From the NCBI GenBank assembly GCA_945861965.1, contig CAMAWM010000002.1:1-64000 (forward strand): a stretch of 64,000 nucleotides of DNA. Reading direction: 5' to 3'. The DNA is from Chitinophaga pinensis. Its GTDB lineage: Bacteria; Bacteroidota; Bacteroidia; UKL13-3. Below the pieces are notes generated by a model. That model searched no databases. It was not told the origin of the DNA and was given only the letters and a program-made list of their open reading frames with translations. Positions 19,126 to 30,642 of this stretch are shown one piece after another. The position numbers were made by a program, and so were the translations under genes. The stretch's first letter is position 1, and each line of letters starts with the position of its first letter.

Positions 19126-21411
19126 TCAACCGTTAAACCAATAAATAAACTTAATAACCAAAGCGCGGTTTTTTACTTTTAAATAATCAAACATGCTTAA
19201 ATCTTTGTAGCTGTTTGTTGGCGGAGTTTGGTAGTTGTCGGTATAAACAATAAACAAATCGCTCATCGGTTTAAATCGCCATTGAAGTCTTGAATTGATA
19301 TTTATATTTTCAGCTTGAGTATTGTATTGAACAAAAGTGCTAAAAAAAACTTTTCGACTAAAACTTAATTCGGCTTGCGGACCTATCAACAATAAATTTG
19401 TTTGTCCGTTTGAAACAGTTAAGTGTTCGCGCGTAATGCTTAACGAATAAGTTCCCCACGGTTGATGCCTGTAACTTATTGCTGCTCTATATGAGAATCG
19501 TTCACCATTAAAAAAATTTCCTGCAATGCATCCCAAGTTGAAATAAAAAGGTTTGCGTTTGTTTGATTCAAATTCGGCAGAATAAAGCGCATAATTATAA
19601 TCGGCAGCTGGCAAGGGAGTTAGCCCAGTTCCGCTAATATCCAACGGAAAATATAGTTTAGTATAATTGTTAGAATAACTAAAACTTAAGCTAGCACTAT
19701 TCTGAAAAGCAATGTCGATAAATGGATCGACCTGAACATCATTTGCCTGAAATGAACTGTCAAAATACATGCTTCCATACAAGCCAAATTGTAGTTTATT
19801 AATAATTTTTGAAGCTGGATAATATTTGTAAGAAATATGTGGCTCTAATCTCCAATAACTCATTTTAATTGTACTAAAATTGTATGACTTTGAAGTGGTA
19901 TCAAATAGTTGTTTTGAAACTTCCAAATGAGGGACAAATCCAGTTTGTGCATCAAATCCTTTTCCCACAAATTCATGATTCCAATCCATGCTCCAATTAA
20001 TACTTGTAAAAGTTAGCCAACTTGCATGAGTATAAGAATTATCTTGTTGCGTGGGCGAAAAACTTCGCATGTAAAACATTTTCCCCATCCATTTTTTGTC
20101 GGCAGATTGTTCGTTGAATTCTAAGCCAGCAACGCGGTTGTAGTTTTTAAATGTTAGGTTGTTGTTTGCATCAAATCCTTCACGATTTACAAAAATGGCT
20201 GCAATGTTTGATGCTTTAAAAACTTGTCGTTGAAAACTAAGCACCGAAAAATTTGTTGCGTTTAAATTAAAATCTTTGTAGTTGTTTGTTTGAACATTCA
20301 TCAAACCTACACGCAGTTTGTTATTTATTTTTCCGCTAATTCGTGCTCCTGCAATTATTGGCATATTTACATTTCCCTGAACACTTTGTTCTAATCCAAT
20401 CTTGCGCGAAAAAAACGGACGTATTTGTCTAAATCCAAAATTTGCAAACAAGTCGCTATTTTCAATAAAAAATTGTCTGCGTTCAGGAAAAAAAATACTA
20501 AAACGAGTAAGGTTTATAACTTGTCTATCAACTTCAACTTGAGCAAAATCTGGGTTAATAGTTACATCTAAATTCAGTGAAGGAGTGATACTTAATTTTG
20601 CATCAAAACCGGAGTTTAATTTATTTTCTACAGATTTCTTTTCCGAATAATTTTTTGAAGTAGAACCAATTGCATAAGGAATTATTGAAAAATTTAATCC
20701 TGGATTTTTCAATGGCTCATCCCAATTTAATTTTCCAGTAAATACAAGCGATGAAATATTAAAAACCCTCGGCACATAACTCCAACAACTGCTTTCATTT
20801 ATTTTTAAATTGTTTCGATGAAAATTTATTCGCCATGTTTTCTCGCCACCTTTGAAACGAAGAGTTTTAAAGGGAATTGCAAATTCTGCTGTCCATCCGT
20901 GTTCAAACTTTCCGACTTCGCTTGTCCATTTATTGTCCCAATCGGTACTAACGCCAAATCCGCCACCAAATGCAATAAGTCCTTCGCGTTGTGCTCCCAA
21001 AGGGTTTACAGCAAAACTAAAACCATTTGTTTTGTCGTTAAATGGGTCGATACTCACAGCAAACGCATCGCTTAATGGATAACTCCAATCGCGCTTAAAT
21101 GATTGAATAATATAGGGCAAATTTGGCAATGTATCAAACATCCAAGCGGCCACATAAATATTTTTTTCATCGTAACATATTTTTACTTCAGTTTTTGTAG
21201 TTGAATACGAAGTGTCGTAAGGAAAGTTTTGAATAAAATCTTTTGCAAGCGGCAATTCCAGCCATATTTTATCACCTAATTTCCCATCAATTTCAATTTT
21301 ATCGGTTATTTTTTTTATCGAAATATTTCTTTCTGCCAAAAGTGTTTGAGCATTTCCAATCTGTATATTTGAAAAAATAAATAATAATACTACGCTTAAA
21401 AAAAATTTCAT
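19126..21411 (-). CDS. DUF5916 domain-containing outer-membrane protein with N-terminal CBM9-like domain
   Basis: KITDKIEIDGKLGDKIWLELPLAKDFIQNFP...INPDFAQVEVDRQVINLTRFSIFFPERRQFFIENSDLF...; aromatic beta-barrel-like C-terminus. Confidence 0.88.
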   Translation of the reverse strand: MKFFLSVVLLFIFSNIQIGNAQTLLAERNISIKKITDKIEIDGKLGDKIWLELPLAKDFIQNFPYDTSYSTTKTEVKICYDEKNIYVAAWMFDTLPNLPYIIQSFKRDWSYPLSDAFAVSIDPFNDKTNGFSFAVNPLGAQREGLIAFGGGFGVSTDWDNKWTSEVGKFEHGWTAEFAIPFKTLRFKGGEKTWRINFHRNNLKINESSCWSYVPRVFNISSLVFTGKLNWDEPLKNPGLNFSIIPYAIGSTSKNYSEKKSVENKLNSGFDAKLSITPSLNLDVTINPDFAQVEVDRQVINLTRFSIFFPERRQFFIENSDLFANFGFRQIRPFFSRKIGLEQSVQGNVNMPIIAGARISGKINNKLRVGLMNVQTNNYKDFNLNATNFSVLSFQRQVFKASNIAAIFVNREGFDANNNLTFKNYNRVAGLEFNEQSADKKWMGKMFYMRSFSPTQQDNSYTHASWLTFTSINWSMDWNHEFVGKGFDAQTGFVPHLEVSKQLFDTTSKSYNFSTIKMSYWRLEPHISYKYYPASKIINKLQFGLYGSMYFDSSFQANDVQVDPFIDIAFQNSASLSFSYSNNYTKLYFPLDISGTGLTPLPAADYNYALYSAEFESNKRKPFYFNLGCIAGNFFNGERFSYRAAISYRHQPWGTYSLSITREHLTVSNGQTNLLLIGPQAELSFSRKVFFSTFVQYNTQAENININSRLQWRFKPMSDLFIVYTDNYQTPPTNSYKDLSMFDYLKVKNRALVIKFIYWFNG

Positions 21412-21530
21412 GTATCTAAAATCTAAAATTTATTTGGTTTACAACAAAGCTGCAAAAGTGGAAAAATTTTCTGATACATCCACACCAGTAATCAATTTTA
21501 AGTCTAATCTTGTCCAAAAAATTTTACAGC

Positions 21531-22187
21531 ATGGAATACATTGATATTTTAATAAAATTATTGACGCACACAAAGGATTTTTTAGAGGAATTTGTTTCAA
21601 ATCACGGATTATGGATCTATGCCGTTTTGTTTTTGATAGTTTTTTGCGAAACGGGTTTGGTCGTTTTGCCTTTGTTGCCTGGCGATTCACTTTTATTTGC
21701 AGCTGGCGTTTTGGCTGGAAATGCTAACAATAATTTAGATGTTACTACCATTATTTTTCTTTTGATATTAGCAGCATTGATGGGCGATAATACCAACTAT
21801 TTTATCGGAAAATATTTAGCAAAAAAAGGAGAAGGCGCAAAACTTTTTGGAGTCTTTACATTACGAAAAGATTACTTAGATAAAACGCACAATTTTTATG
21901 AAAAGTATGGTGCGCAGGCAATAATTCTTGCACGCTTTGTTCCGATAGTTCGAACTTTTGCACCTTTTGTTGCAGGTGTTGGAAGCATGACTTACAAGCG
22001 ATACATTGTTTTTTGTATAATCGGAGCAGCACTTTGGGTTGGTTCCATTACGCTAGCAGGATTTTTTCTTGGAAACATTGAATGGGTGCAGAAAAATTTC
22101 GAAAAAATTGTGCTTGGCATTGTTTTCGTTTCAGTGCTTCCGATTTTTATTGGATTACTTAAAGCAAAATTTTTTGTTAAAAAATAA
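21531..22187 (+). CDS. DedA family membrane protein
   Basis: LFLIVFCETGLVVLPLLPGDSLLFAAGVLAG...ARFVPIVRTFAPFVAGVGSMTYKRY. Start moved to the ATG at 21531 (MEYIDILIKLL). Confidence 0.93.
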   Translation: MEYIDILIKLLTHTKDFLEEFVSNHGLWIYAVLFLIVFCETGLVVLPLLPGDSLLFAAGVLAGNANNNLDVTTIIFLLILAALMGDNTNYFIGKYLAKKGEGAKLFGVFTLRKDYLDKTHNFYEKYGAQAIILARFVPIVRTFAPFVAGVGSMTYKRYIVFCIIGAALWVGSITLAGFFLGNIEWVQKNFEKIVLGIVFVSVLPIFIGLLKAKFFVKK

Positions 22188-22947
22188 ATTCATATTTCCG
22201 TATTCATTTTGGGCAACTATTTTTTGCCTGATATCGTTTATTTTAATAATTGCTAACAACGTAAAAGCTGAAACTACAAGCGGTACATGCACAATTAAAG
22301 ACGATTTGAATGGAAACAATTTGTATGAATTAAGGCCAGGAATTTATTTTGAAGTTAAACCCGAAAAAAACGGATGGCATCGAATATTATTAAAAGTTTG
22401 GGTGCAGAAAAAATTTACTTATTCTGAAGAACAGATTTTGCACAAAGCAAAATTATTTGATGAAAATAGAAAACAAATTGGAATTGCCATCAACGATTTT
22501 ACACCTTACAAAATGCTTGGCGAAATAGATTCGATGTATTGTTTTCAGTTGAGTGGATACATTGACCAAAATTGTATTGATGCCAATTCAGTACCTGAAA
22601 ATAATTTAAACACACTGCTTTCTTCCATCAATCAAAATGCAAAGTTGGATACTTTTGGAATGCATTTTAAGAAATTTCCCTATTCAAGTTTTATAGCAAA
22701 CAATAAATTTCAATCTTACATTTTAACCGAGCCGGATTTTATACTTCAAAAAAACACTCCTAGAATTTTGATTGTATTTTATGAACAAGAACTTATTGCT
22801 ATTTTTTATTCTCGAGAAGTTAAAGCAAAATACTACGACAGCATTGAAATAGGTAGTGAATACAAACTAATCTATAATTCAAAGTTTACTGAAAAAACAA
22901 AAACCGAAATGTTAGAAATTTTTCGCAAAAAAGTGGAAGAATATTGA
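22174..22947 (+). CDS. Hypothetical secreted protein
   Basis: In-frame TTG at 22174 gives (M)LKNKFIFPYSFWATIFCLISFILIIANNVKAETTSG, a signal-peptide-like start; the track ATG at 22069 would read out-of-frame through dedA. Confidence 0.6.
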   Translation: MLKNKFIFPYSFWATIFCLISFILIIANNVKAETTSGTCTIKDDLNGNNLYELRPGIYFEVKPEKNGWHRILLKVWVQKKFTYSEEQILHKAKLFDENRKQIGIAINDFTPYKMLGEIDSMYCFQLSGYIDQNCIDANSVPENNLNTLLSSINQNAKLDTFGMHFKKFPYSSFIANNKFQSYILTEPDFILQKNTPRILIVFYEQELIAIFYSREVKAKYYDSIEIGSEYKLIYNSKFTEKTKTEMLEIFRKKVEEY

Positions 22948-23017
22948 AATGTAACAATTCCGATTTTTATTATAATTTGATTATTTTCGTAAACATTATT
23001 TCACACAAAAAATTTAA

Positions 23018-24154
23018 ATGAAAACTGCTTTAGTAACTGGAATCACTGGACAAGACGGAGCTTATCTGGCTGAATTTCTATTGAAAAAAGGATACATGGT
23101 TCATGGAATTAAGCGAAGAAGTTCTTTGTTTAATACAGATAGGATTGATCATTTGTATCAAGACCAGCATGAGAATAACGTGAAAATGAAACTGCATTTT
23201 GGCGATTTAACAGACTCGACAAATCTTATAAGAATTATTCAAGAAACGCAGCCAGATGAAATTTACAATTTGGCGGCAATGAGCCATGTTCATGTTAGTT
23301 TTGAAACTCCTGAATATACTGCTAATGCTGATGGAATTGGCACATTAAGATTATTGGAAGCCATGCGAATTTGTGGGCTTACTAATAAAACAAAAATATA
23401 TCAAGCTTCAACATCCGAACTTTATGGATTGGTACAAGCGGTTCCTCAAACAGAAACAACTCCGTTTTATCCTCGCTCGCCTTATGCGGTTGCCAAAATG
23501 TATGCATATTGGATTACTGTAAATTATCGCGAAGCATACAATATGTTTGCTTGTAACGGAATTTTATTTAACCACGAATCTCCGATTAGAGGAGAAACAT
23601 TTGTAACCCGAAAAATTACTCGTGCAGCGTCAAAAATTGCAATGGGAATGCAATCAAAATTATATTTAGGAAACCTTTCCTCTCAACGCGATTGGGGACA
23701 CGCAAAAGATTTTGTCGAGGCAATGTATTTAATATTACAACAAGAAAAAGCTGAAGATTATGTAATTGCTACAGGAATAGCAACTCATGTTCGTGATTTT
23801 GTGAAAATGGCATTTTCTGATTTAGGAATTACAATTGCATTTAAAGGTGAAAAAATAAATGAAATTGGATTTGTTGAAGCTATTGATAAATCAAGAATAG
23901 AAGAATTAGAAATCAAGGATTGCAAATTAAAAATTGGTGATGAAGTAGTTGCCGTTGATCCAAAATATTTCCGTCCAACTGAAGTAGATTTGTTGATTGG
24001 CGATGCAACTAAAGCGCATCAAAAATTGGGATGGAAACCAAAACACGATTTACAATCTTTAGTAAAAGATATGATGAAATCTGATTTGAAATTAATGAAA
24101 CGCGAAAAGTTTCTTAAAGATGCAGGACATAAAGTATTAAGTCAACACGAATAA
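23018..24154 (+). CDS. gmd: GDP-mannose 4,6-dehydratase
   Basis: [80 protein letters not shown]. Confidence 0.97.
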   Translation: MKTALVTGITGQDGAYLAEFLLKKGYMVHGIKRRSSLFNTDRIDHLYQDQHENNVKMKLHFGDLTDSTNLIRIIQETQPDEIYNLAAMSHVHVSFETPEYTANADGIGTLRLLEAMRICGLTNKTKIYQASTSELYGLVQAVPQTETTPFYPRSPYAVAKMYAYWITVNYREAYNMFACNGILFNHESPIRGETFVTRKITRAASKIAMGMQSKLYLGNLSSQRDWGHAKDFVEAMYLILQQEKAEDYVIATGIATHVRDFVKMAFSDLGITIAFKGEKINEIGFVEAIDKSRIEELEIKDCKLKIGDEVVAVDPKYFRPTEVDLLIGDATKAHQKLGWKPKHDLQSLVKDMMKSDLKLMKREKFLKDAGHKVLSQHE

Positions 24155-24190
24155 TTTTAAATCAATCATTCGTATTTCAAAACGACATAA

Positions 24191-25120
24191 GTGAATAAAA
24201 CAGATAAAATTTTTATTGCAGGCGCTACAGGAATGGTAGGTTCTGCAATTTACAGAAAGTTGCAAGCCGAAGGATTTACAAATTTGATTGGCAAATCATC
24301 AAAAGAGTTAGATTTAAGAAATCAAAAAGCAGTAGAAGATTTTTTTACAACAGAAAAACCCAATTATGTTTTTTTGGCTGCTGCAAAAGTGGGTGGAATA
24401 GTTGCAAACAATTCTTTTCGCGGACAATTTATTTACGAAAATTTGATGATTCAAAACAATGTAATTCATCAAAGTTATTTAAGCGGAGTAAGCAAGTTAA
24501 TGTTTTTTGGATCCAGTTGTATTTACCCAAAACTTGTTCAGCAACCATTGAAAGAAGAATATTTACTTAGCGATAAATTAGAGCAAACCAACGAGCCTTA
24601 TGCCATTGCTAAAATTACAGGAATAAAAATGTGTGAATCCTATCGCGATCAATACAATTGCAATTTTATTTCAGTGATGCCAACCAATTTGTATGGATAT
24701 AACGATAATTATCATCCTCAATATTCGCATGTACTTCCTGCTTTAATTCGAAGGTTTCACGAAGCAAAAATAAATCAAAATCCAACTGTCGAAATTTGGG
24801 GAACTGGCAATCCACTTCGCGAATTTTTATTCGTTGATGATTTGGCTGATGCTGCTTTTATGTTAATGCAAACCTATAACGATAAACAGTTTTTGAATAT
24901 TGGTTGTGGCGAAGATATTACTGTAAAAAATTTAGCATTGCTTATTAAAAATATAATCGGCTACACGGGAGAAATTACATTTGATACTTCAAAACCCGAT
25001 GGAACACCACGAAAACTTTTGGATGTGAGTAGAATTAAATCCTTGGGATGGAGTCCGAAAATTAACCTTGAAACAGGTATAGAACTTGCTTACAAAGATT
25101 TTTTAAGCAAACACATTTAG
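24191..25120 (+). CDS. fcl: GDP-L-fucose synthase
   Basis: [44 protein letters not shown] start. Confidence 0.96.
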   Translation: MNKTDKIFIAGATGMVGSAIYRKLQAEGFTNLIGKSSKELDLRNQKAVEDFFTTEKPNYVFLAAAKVGGIVANNSFRGQFIYENLMIQNNVIHQSYLSGVSKLMFFGSSCIYPKLVQQPLKEEYLLSDKLEQTNEPYAIAKITGIKMCESYRDQYNCNFISVMPTNLYGYNDNYHPQYSHVLPALIRRFHEAKINQNPTVEIWGTGNPLREFLFVDDLADAAFMLMQTYNDKQFLNIGCGEDITVKNLALLIKNIIGYTGEITFDTSKPDGTPRKLLDVSRIKSLGWSPKINLETGIELAYKDFLSKHI

Positions 25121-25135
25121 CGCTGAAATTTTATT

Positions 25136-26407
25136 TTAGTCTATCATTTCAAAACCTAAAAATGCTTGCAAAACCTTGGGCATTTTAATTCCATCAGATG
25201 TTTGATTGTTTTCTAAAATTGTTGCAACAATTCGAGGCAAGGCAAGTGCGCTACCATTTAATGTATGAACCAAAGTATTTTTTCCGTCTTTGTTTTTGAA
25301 TCTACATTTCATTCTGTTCGATTGGAAATTTTCAAAATTCGATGTAGAACTAACTTCAAGCCATCTTCCTTGTGCAGCACTGTAAGTTTCAAAATCATAA
25401 GTTAGCGCTGATGCAAAACTCATATCGCCACCACACAAACGTAAAATCCGATAAGGCAATTCTAATTTTTCTAATAATCCTTGAACATGTTTTGCCATTT
25501 CTTCTAAAATTTCATAGCTTTTTTCAGGCGAAGAAATCTGAACAATTTCAACTTTATCAAATTGATGCAATCGATTTAGGCCTCTTACATGTGCACCCCA
25601 AGCACCTGCTTCGCGCCTAAAACAAGGAGTGTAAGCAACATTTTTAATTGGCAATTCTTCTTCTTTCACAATAACATCGCGGTACAAATTTGTAATCGGA
25701 ACTTCAGCGGTTGGAATCAAATACAAATCATCAAGCGTTGCATGATACATTTGCCCTTCTTTATCGGGCAATTGTCCTGTCCCAAATCCAGAATCTGAGT
25801 TGACAAGCAAAGGTGGAATCACTTCGTTGTAGCCAGATTTAATGGCTTCTTCCAAAAAAAAATGTATTAACGCGCGTTGTAATTTTGCTCCTTTTCCTTT
25901 GTAAACCGGAAATCCAGCACCTGTAATTTTAGCACCCAATTCAAAATCTATCAGGTTGTATTTTTTTATTAAATCCCAATGCGGCAATCTGTTTTCATTC
26001 AATGTAGGAATGTTTCCCCATTCGTAAATTGTTACATTTTCTTCAGGAGTTTTTCCTTCTGGTACCGATTGGTGAGGCAAGTTTGGAAGTGTTACCAATA
26101 AGTCAAAAAGTTCTTGTTCTGTTTTCTTATAAGCGTCTTCTAAGTTTTTTAATTGTGCTTTTTGTGTAGTGCTATTTGCTTTACAAATTTCGGCTTCTTC
26201 TTTCTGCCCACTTTTCATCAAATCGCCAATTTTTTTAGCAAGTGCATTGCTTTCTGCCTGCATGGTTTCCATGTCAGACTTTGCCTTTCTGCTTATTTCG
26301 TCTACTATTAAAATAGAATCAATTACGGCAATATGAATAGGATTTTTTTTTGCAATCCTACGTTTTGCTTCTTCAGTATTCTCACGTATGTAATTTATTT
26401 GCAGCAT
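25136..26407 (-). CDS. serS: Serine--tRNA ligase
   Basis: MLQINYIRENTEEAKRRIAKKN...YLIPTAEVPITNLYRD...TPCFRREAGAWGAHVRGLNRLHQFDKVE. Confidence 0.97.
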   Translation of the reverse strand: MLQINYIRENTEEAKRRIAKKNPIHIAVIDSILIVDEISRKAKSDMETMQAESNALAKKIGDLMKSGQKEEAEICKANSTTQKAQLKNLEDAYKKTEQELFDLLVTLPNLPHQSVPEGKTPEENVTIYEWGNIPTLNENRLPHWDLIKKYNLIDFELGAKITGAGFPVYKGKGAKLQRALIHFFLEEAIKSGYNEVIPPLLVNSDSGFGTGQLPDKEGQMYHATLDDLYLIPTAEVPITNLYRDVIVKEEELPIKNVAYTPCFRREAGAWGAHVRGLNRLHQFDKVEIVQISSPEKSYEILEEMAKHVQGLLEKLELPYRILRLCGGDMSFASALTYDFETYSAAQGRWLEVSSTSNFENFQSNRMKCRFKNKDGKNTLVHTLNGSALALPRIVATILENNQTSDGIKMPKVLQAFLGFEMID

Positions 26408-26522
26408 TTGAATTTAATTCTAACCAAAAATTATTTTGTCAAAGATGTGTTTTTTGTTTTTGTTATACAATATTCAATAAATATATAGCTACTATTGTGT
26501 TAAGTATATTCCAAAATCTGGT

Positions 26523-27038
26523 TTGAGAATTATGAAATATCTACTAGCACTTGTTTTGTTTTTTTACATTAGCAAAAACAATGCATTTGCTCAAAAGTTG
26601 ATAAAAATAATTGATAACACAAATGGGAAAGAGTATTTTATAAAAGCAGGTGTTACGTCTGTAAATTATGTTTTAGCGGGAACCGATGGCTCATTTGCAG
26701 ACAAAATAGATTCAACTGATGAAGCCGGAATTTATTTTAAGAACTACCCAAGAATAGAATTCCAAAACATTAAATCAATTAATTTTAAACCGTTTTATAA
26801 AGCAGTTAGAGCAGCAAATGTTATTTATTATACAGGCATGTTAAACCTAACTTTGTTTGGTGCATTTTTGTCGTATGATGGCTCATATGGAAGTGGAAAC
26901 GGAATAGTTATAATGATTATTACATCACCCATTTGGGGCATACTTATTCCTGGTGCCGCAAATTTTATTGTCTATTCATTAAAGCCTCGGATTTTTCTAA
27001 AAGACATTTCAGCTATAAATTTTCAGAAAGTAGAATGA
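26523..27038 (+). CDS. Hypothetical secreted/membrane protein
   Basis: Signal peptide MKYLLALVLFFYISKNNAFAQ; hydrophobic C-terminal segments; no family recognised. Confidence 0.55.
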   Translation: MRIMKYLLALVLFFYISKNNAFAQKLIKIIDNTNGKEYFIKAGVTSVNYVLAGTDGSFADKIDSTDEAGIYFKNYPRIEFQNIKSINFKPFYKAVRAANVIYYTGMLNLTLFGAFLSYDGSYGSGNGIVIMIITSPIWGILIPGAANFIVYSLKPRIFLKDISAINFQKVE

Positions 27039-27760
27039 TGAAATTCAAACTATTTTTAATATCAATTGCTTTGCATTTTATAAGCTTGCATCTATTTGCG
27101 CAAAATTTTGTTGGAATTAATTTCTCCAATGTTTCAATGATGTATAAGGCACAAAATTTTCATTCTATTATAGAAAATCCGTTGAAAGGAAAAGGATTTG
27201 ATTTGTTTTATTTGAAAAAAATAAATCGATTCGGAGTGGAGGCAAAATTGTTTTATTCTTCATTAACTAGTTTCCCGCAATATGAAGTTGATGGCCCTGT
27301 TAGTACGCATTCTTATATTCAAAATTATAAAGTGTCGCCACTCAACACATTCGGATGTTCTGCAAGTTTTATTTATTTCTTGCTTCCAAAAACACTTTAT
27401 GTAAAATTTGGAACAAATGCAATTTCTTCTGCTTTTATCGAGCATGAATTCAGTACAATATTTATTAATACTTATTCGCCTTACGATACCTCTTACAATA
27501 ATTTAAAATATACTTCGCAAAGAGGTTTAGGATTTGGGTTGACTTTAGGAACTGGTGTATTGATTAAAGTGTATAAAAGAGTGTATTTTAACAGCTCAAT
27601 CGATTATTTTTTTACTGGGTTAAATACTGAAATTACAGAAACCGGAAGTTATTCAAGTAAAATGATTTCGAATCCAAACATTTTCAATAAAATGAATAGT
27701 AGTTTAGATTTAGTTTATCTCAATCTAAATATAGGTTTGTCAATTGTTTTAGTAAAATAA
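27035..27760 (+). CDS. Hypothetical outer-membrane beta-barrel-like protein
   Basis: MMKFKLFLISIALHFISLHLFAQNFVGINFSNVS...; alternating aromatic beta strands. Start at 27035 overlaps the preceding stop by 4 nt. Confidence 0.55.
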   Translation: MMKFKLFLISIALHFISLHLFAQNFVGINFSNVSMMYKAQNFHSIIENPLKGKGFDLFYLKKINRFGVEAKLFYSSLTSFPQYEVDGPVSTHSYIQNYKVSPLNTFGCSASFIYFLLPKTLYVKFGTNAISSAFIEHEFSTIFINTYSPYDTSYNNLKYTSQRGLGFGLTLGTGVLIKVYKRVYFNSSIDYFFTGLNTEITETGSYSSKMISNPNIFNKMNSSLDLVYLNLNIGLSIVLVK

Positions 27761-27776
27761 TATTTTTAAAAGGTAA

Positions 27777-28211
27777 TTATTCAACAACAATAACTTTTTC
27801 CATCACATCGCCTTCCCTAATCTGATCAATCACTTCAAACCCATCCACTACTTTTCCAAAACAAGTATGATTGCGGTCTAAGTGAGAAGTATTGTTTCTG
27901 CTATGACAAATAAAAAATTGAGAGCCCCCTGTATTTCTACCAGCATGAGCCATGCTTAAAACGCCTCGATCGTGGTATTGATTATCGCCATCCAATTCGC
28001 AATTTATTTGATATCCGGGTCCGCCTGCACCTGTCCCGGTTGGGTCTCCACCTTGAATTACAAAATCAGGAATTACACGATGAAAAGTTACTCCATCATA
28101 AAATCCTTTTTTTGCAAGTTTTGTAAAATTGTCGACTGCAATTGGAGCATCATTTTCGAAAAAATTAATTTTCATCACCCCTTTGTTTGTGTGTATTTCG
28201 GCTGTTAGCAT
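27777..28211 (-). CDS. Peptidyl-prolyl cis-trans isomerase (cyclophilin type)
   Basis: [53 protein letters not shown]. Confidence 0.96.
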   Translation of the reverse strand: MLTAEIHTNKGVMKINFFENDAPIAVDNFTKLAKKGFYDGVTFHRVIPDFVIQGGDPTGTGAGGPGYQINCELDGDNQYHDRGVLSMAHAGRNTGGSQFFICHSRNNTSHLDRNHTCFGKVVDGFEVIDQIREGDVMEKVIVVE

Positions 28212-28318
28212 TTTTTTTTAAAATTTTGGGCGAAATTAAGAAAAAGGAGATTAGCTTTTTACTGATTTTTTCTGAATACAAATATTAACTTAATTTGCAG
28301 CACAAAAATGTATAAAAA

Positions 28319-29707
28319 ATGAGTTACGATTTAATATTGATTGGAAGTGGTCCTGGTGGATATGTGGCTGCAATTCGTGCAAGTCAGTTGGGGTTAAAAG
28401 TTGCAATTGTTGAGCGATCGGAGTTGGGCGGAATATGTTTGAATTGGGGTTGTATTCCAACCAAGGCATTGTTAAAATCTGCGCAGGTTTTTGATTACAT
28501 TAAGCATGCAGCTGATTATGGAATTACTGTTAGCGGTCATTCACACGATTTTTCGGCTGTTGTAAAACGTAGCCGAAGAGTTGCAGATGGAATGAGCAGA
28601 GGAATCTCTTTTTTGCTGAAAAAAAATAAAATTGATGTAATTCAAGGAAACGGAAAATTGATTTCGGTTGGTAAAGTAGAAGTTACCGAAAGCAATGGAA
28701 CTAAGAAAATAATAGAGTCGAAAAATATTATTTTAGCAACAGGCGCTCGAAGTCGTGAATTGCCCAATATAAAAATTGACGGCAAAAAAATTATTGGTTA
28801 CCGCGAAGCGATGAATCTTCAAACTCAACCAAAATCAATGTTGGTGATGGGAAGCGGAGCAATCGGAAGTGAGTTTGCCTATTTTTATAATGCATTGGGA
28901 ACGAAGGTTACTTTAGTTGAATTTTTGCCAACTATTTTGCCAATTGAAGACGAAGATGTTTCAAAAGAAGTTGCTAAATCATTTAAAAAACAAGGCATTG
29001 AAATTTTAACTTCGGCATCGGTTGAGAGTGTTGATACAAGCGCTGCTGCATGTAAAGTAAAAATTAAAACTGCAGATGGAATGAAAGAAATAGAATGTGA
29101 TGTTGTGCTTTCGGCAGTTGGTATTCAAACAAATATTGAAGGAATTGGCTTAGAAGAATTAGGAATAAAAACCGACAAAGGAAAAGTTTTGGTTGACGAT
29201 TTTTATCAAACCAACATAAAAGGAATTTATGCAATTGGCGATATTGTTAAAGGTCCGGCATTGGCTCATGTTGCAAGTGCTGAAGGAATTATTTGTGTTG
29301 AAAAAATTGCAGGACATCATCCCGAAGCATTGAATTATAACAATATTCCTGGATGTACTTATTGCAGCCCCGAAGTTGCTTCTGTTGGATATACAGAAAA
29401 AGCTGCTGTTGAAGCTGGCTATCAAATCAAAATAGGAAAATTTCCATTTAGCGCAAGCGGAAAAGCCAGTGCTGCAGGAACAAAAGAAGGTTTTGTAAAA
29501 GTTGTTTTCGATGCAAAATATGGTGAGTTTTTAGGAGCTCATTTTGTTGGTGCAAATGTTACTGAAATGATTGCCGAAGTGGTTGTAGCTCGAAAACTAG
29601 AAACTACTGGAATGGAAATAATCAAAGCGGTTCATCCACATCCAACAATGAGCGAAGCTTTGATGGAAGCTACTGCACAAGCATATGGCGAATGCATTCA
29701 TTTGTAA
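28319..29707 (+). CDS. lpdA: Dihydrolipoyl dehydrogenase
   Basis: GSGPGGYVAAIRASQLG, GGICLNWGCIPTKALL, AVHPHPTMSEALMEA. Confidence 0.96.
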   Translation: MSYDLILIGSGPGGYVAAIRASQLGLKVAIVERSELGGICLNWGCIPTKALLKSAQVFDYIKHAADYGITVSGHSHDFSAVVKRSRRVADGMSRGISFLLKKNKIDVIQGNGKLISVGKVEVTESNGTKKIIESKNIILATGARSRELPNIKIDGKKIIGYREAMNLQTQPKSMLVMGSGAIGSEFAYFYNALGTKVTLVEFLPTILPIEDEDVSKEVAKSFKKQGIEILTSASVESVDTSAAACKVKIKTADGMKEIECDVVLSAVGIQTNIEGIGLEELGIKTDKGKVLVDDFYQTNIKGIYAIGDIVKGPALAHVASAEGIICVEKIAGHHPEALNYNNIPGCTYCSPEVASVGYTEKAAVEAGYQIKIGKFPFSASGKASAAGTKEGFVKVVFDAKYGEFLGAHFVGANVTEMIAEVVVARKLETTGMEIIKAVHPHPTMSEALMEATAQAYGECIHL

Positions 29708-29716
29708 ACTATAACA

Positions 29717-30637
29717 ATGGAAGGAACAGTAATTAAATCAACCGGAAGTTGGTACGATGTGCGAAATGCTGAAGGAAAGATTTATAAATGCAGGATAAAA
29801 GGAAGATTTAGGTTAGAAGACATAAAACACACAAATCCTATTGCTGTTGGCGATAAAGTGGTTTTTGAATTAGAAAATAATGTTGAAACTGGTGTTATTG
29901 AAAAAATAGAACCAAGAACAAATTACATTATTCGAAAAGCAAGCAATCTTTCAAAACAAACTCACATCATTGCAAGCAATTTAGATCAGGCATTATTGAT
30001 GGTTACGATTGCAACACCAGCAACTTCAAATGGATTTATCGATAGATTTTTAATGACTGCTGAAGCGTATCATATTTCAGTTGTTTTGGTTTTTAATAAA
30101 ATTGATTTGTGCGTAGAAAATGTAAAAATACAATTGGATGAAACAGTTAAACTTTATCAAAATATAGGATATAAATGCCTACTTACTTCGGCAAAAAATA
30201 AAATAGGAATTGATGAAGTTAAAAAAGAATTGATAAATAAAACTACATTAATATGCGGTCATTCTGGAGTTGGGAAATCAAGTTTATTAAACACGATTGA
30301 AAACACATTAAATTTAACAACCAAAGAAGTATCAAAATCAACGAATAAAGGACAGCATACAACTACTTTTGCGGAAATGCATCAATTAAATTTTGGCGGT
30401 TACATTGTAGATACACCAGGCATTCGTGAATTTGGTGTGGTTGATTTTGAAAAAGTTGAAATCTCACATTACTTTAAAGAAATGCAAACATTAATTGGGT
30501 CTTGTAAATTCAATAATTGCATTCACTTGAATGAGCCCGATTGCGCAATTATTAAAGCAGTTGAAAACGAAAAAATTTCAGCACATCGTTACAAAAGTTA
30601 TTTGGGTATATTAAATAACGAAGATGCTTTTGAATAA
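29717..30637 (+). CDS. rsgA: Ribosome small subunit-dependent GTPase A
   Basis: VFNKIDL, CGHSGVGKSSLLN, TPGIREFGV, Zn-binding C-terminus CKFNNCIHLNEPDC (circularly permuted GTPase). Confidence 0.96.
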   Translation: MEGTVIKSTGSWYDVRNAEGKIYKCRIKGRFRLEDIKHTNPIAVGDKVVFELENNVETGVIEKIEPRTNYIIRKASNLSKQTHIIASNLDQALLMVTIATPATSNGFIDRFLMTAEAYHISVVLVFNKIDLCVENVKIQLDETVKLYQNIGYKCLLTSAKNKIGIDEVKKELINKTTLICGHSGVGKSSLLNTIENTLNLTTKEVSKSTNKGQHTTTFAEMHQLNFGGYIVDTPGIREFGVVDFEKVEISHYFKEMQTLIGSCKFNNCIHLNEPDCAIIKAVENEKISAHRYKSYLGILNNEDAFE

Positions 30638-30642
30638 AAAAT

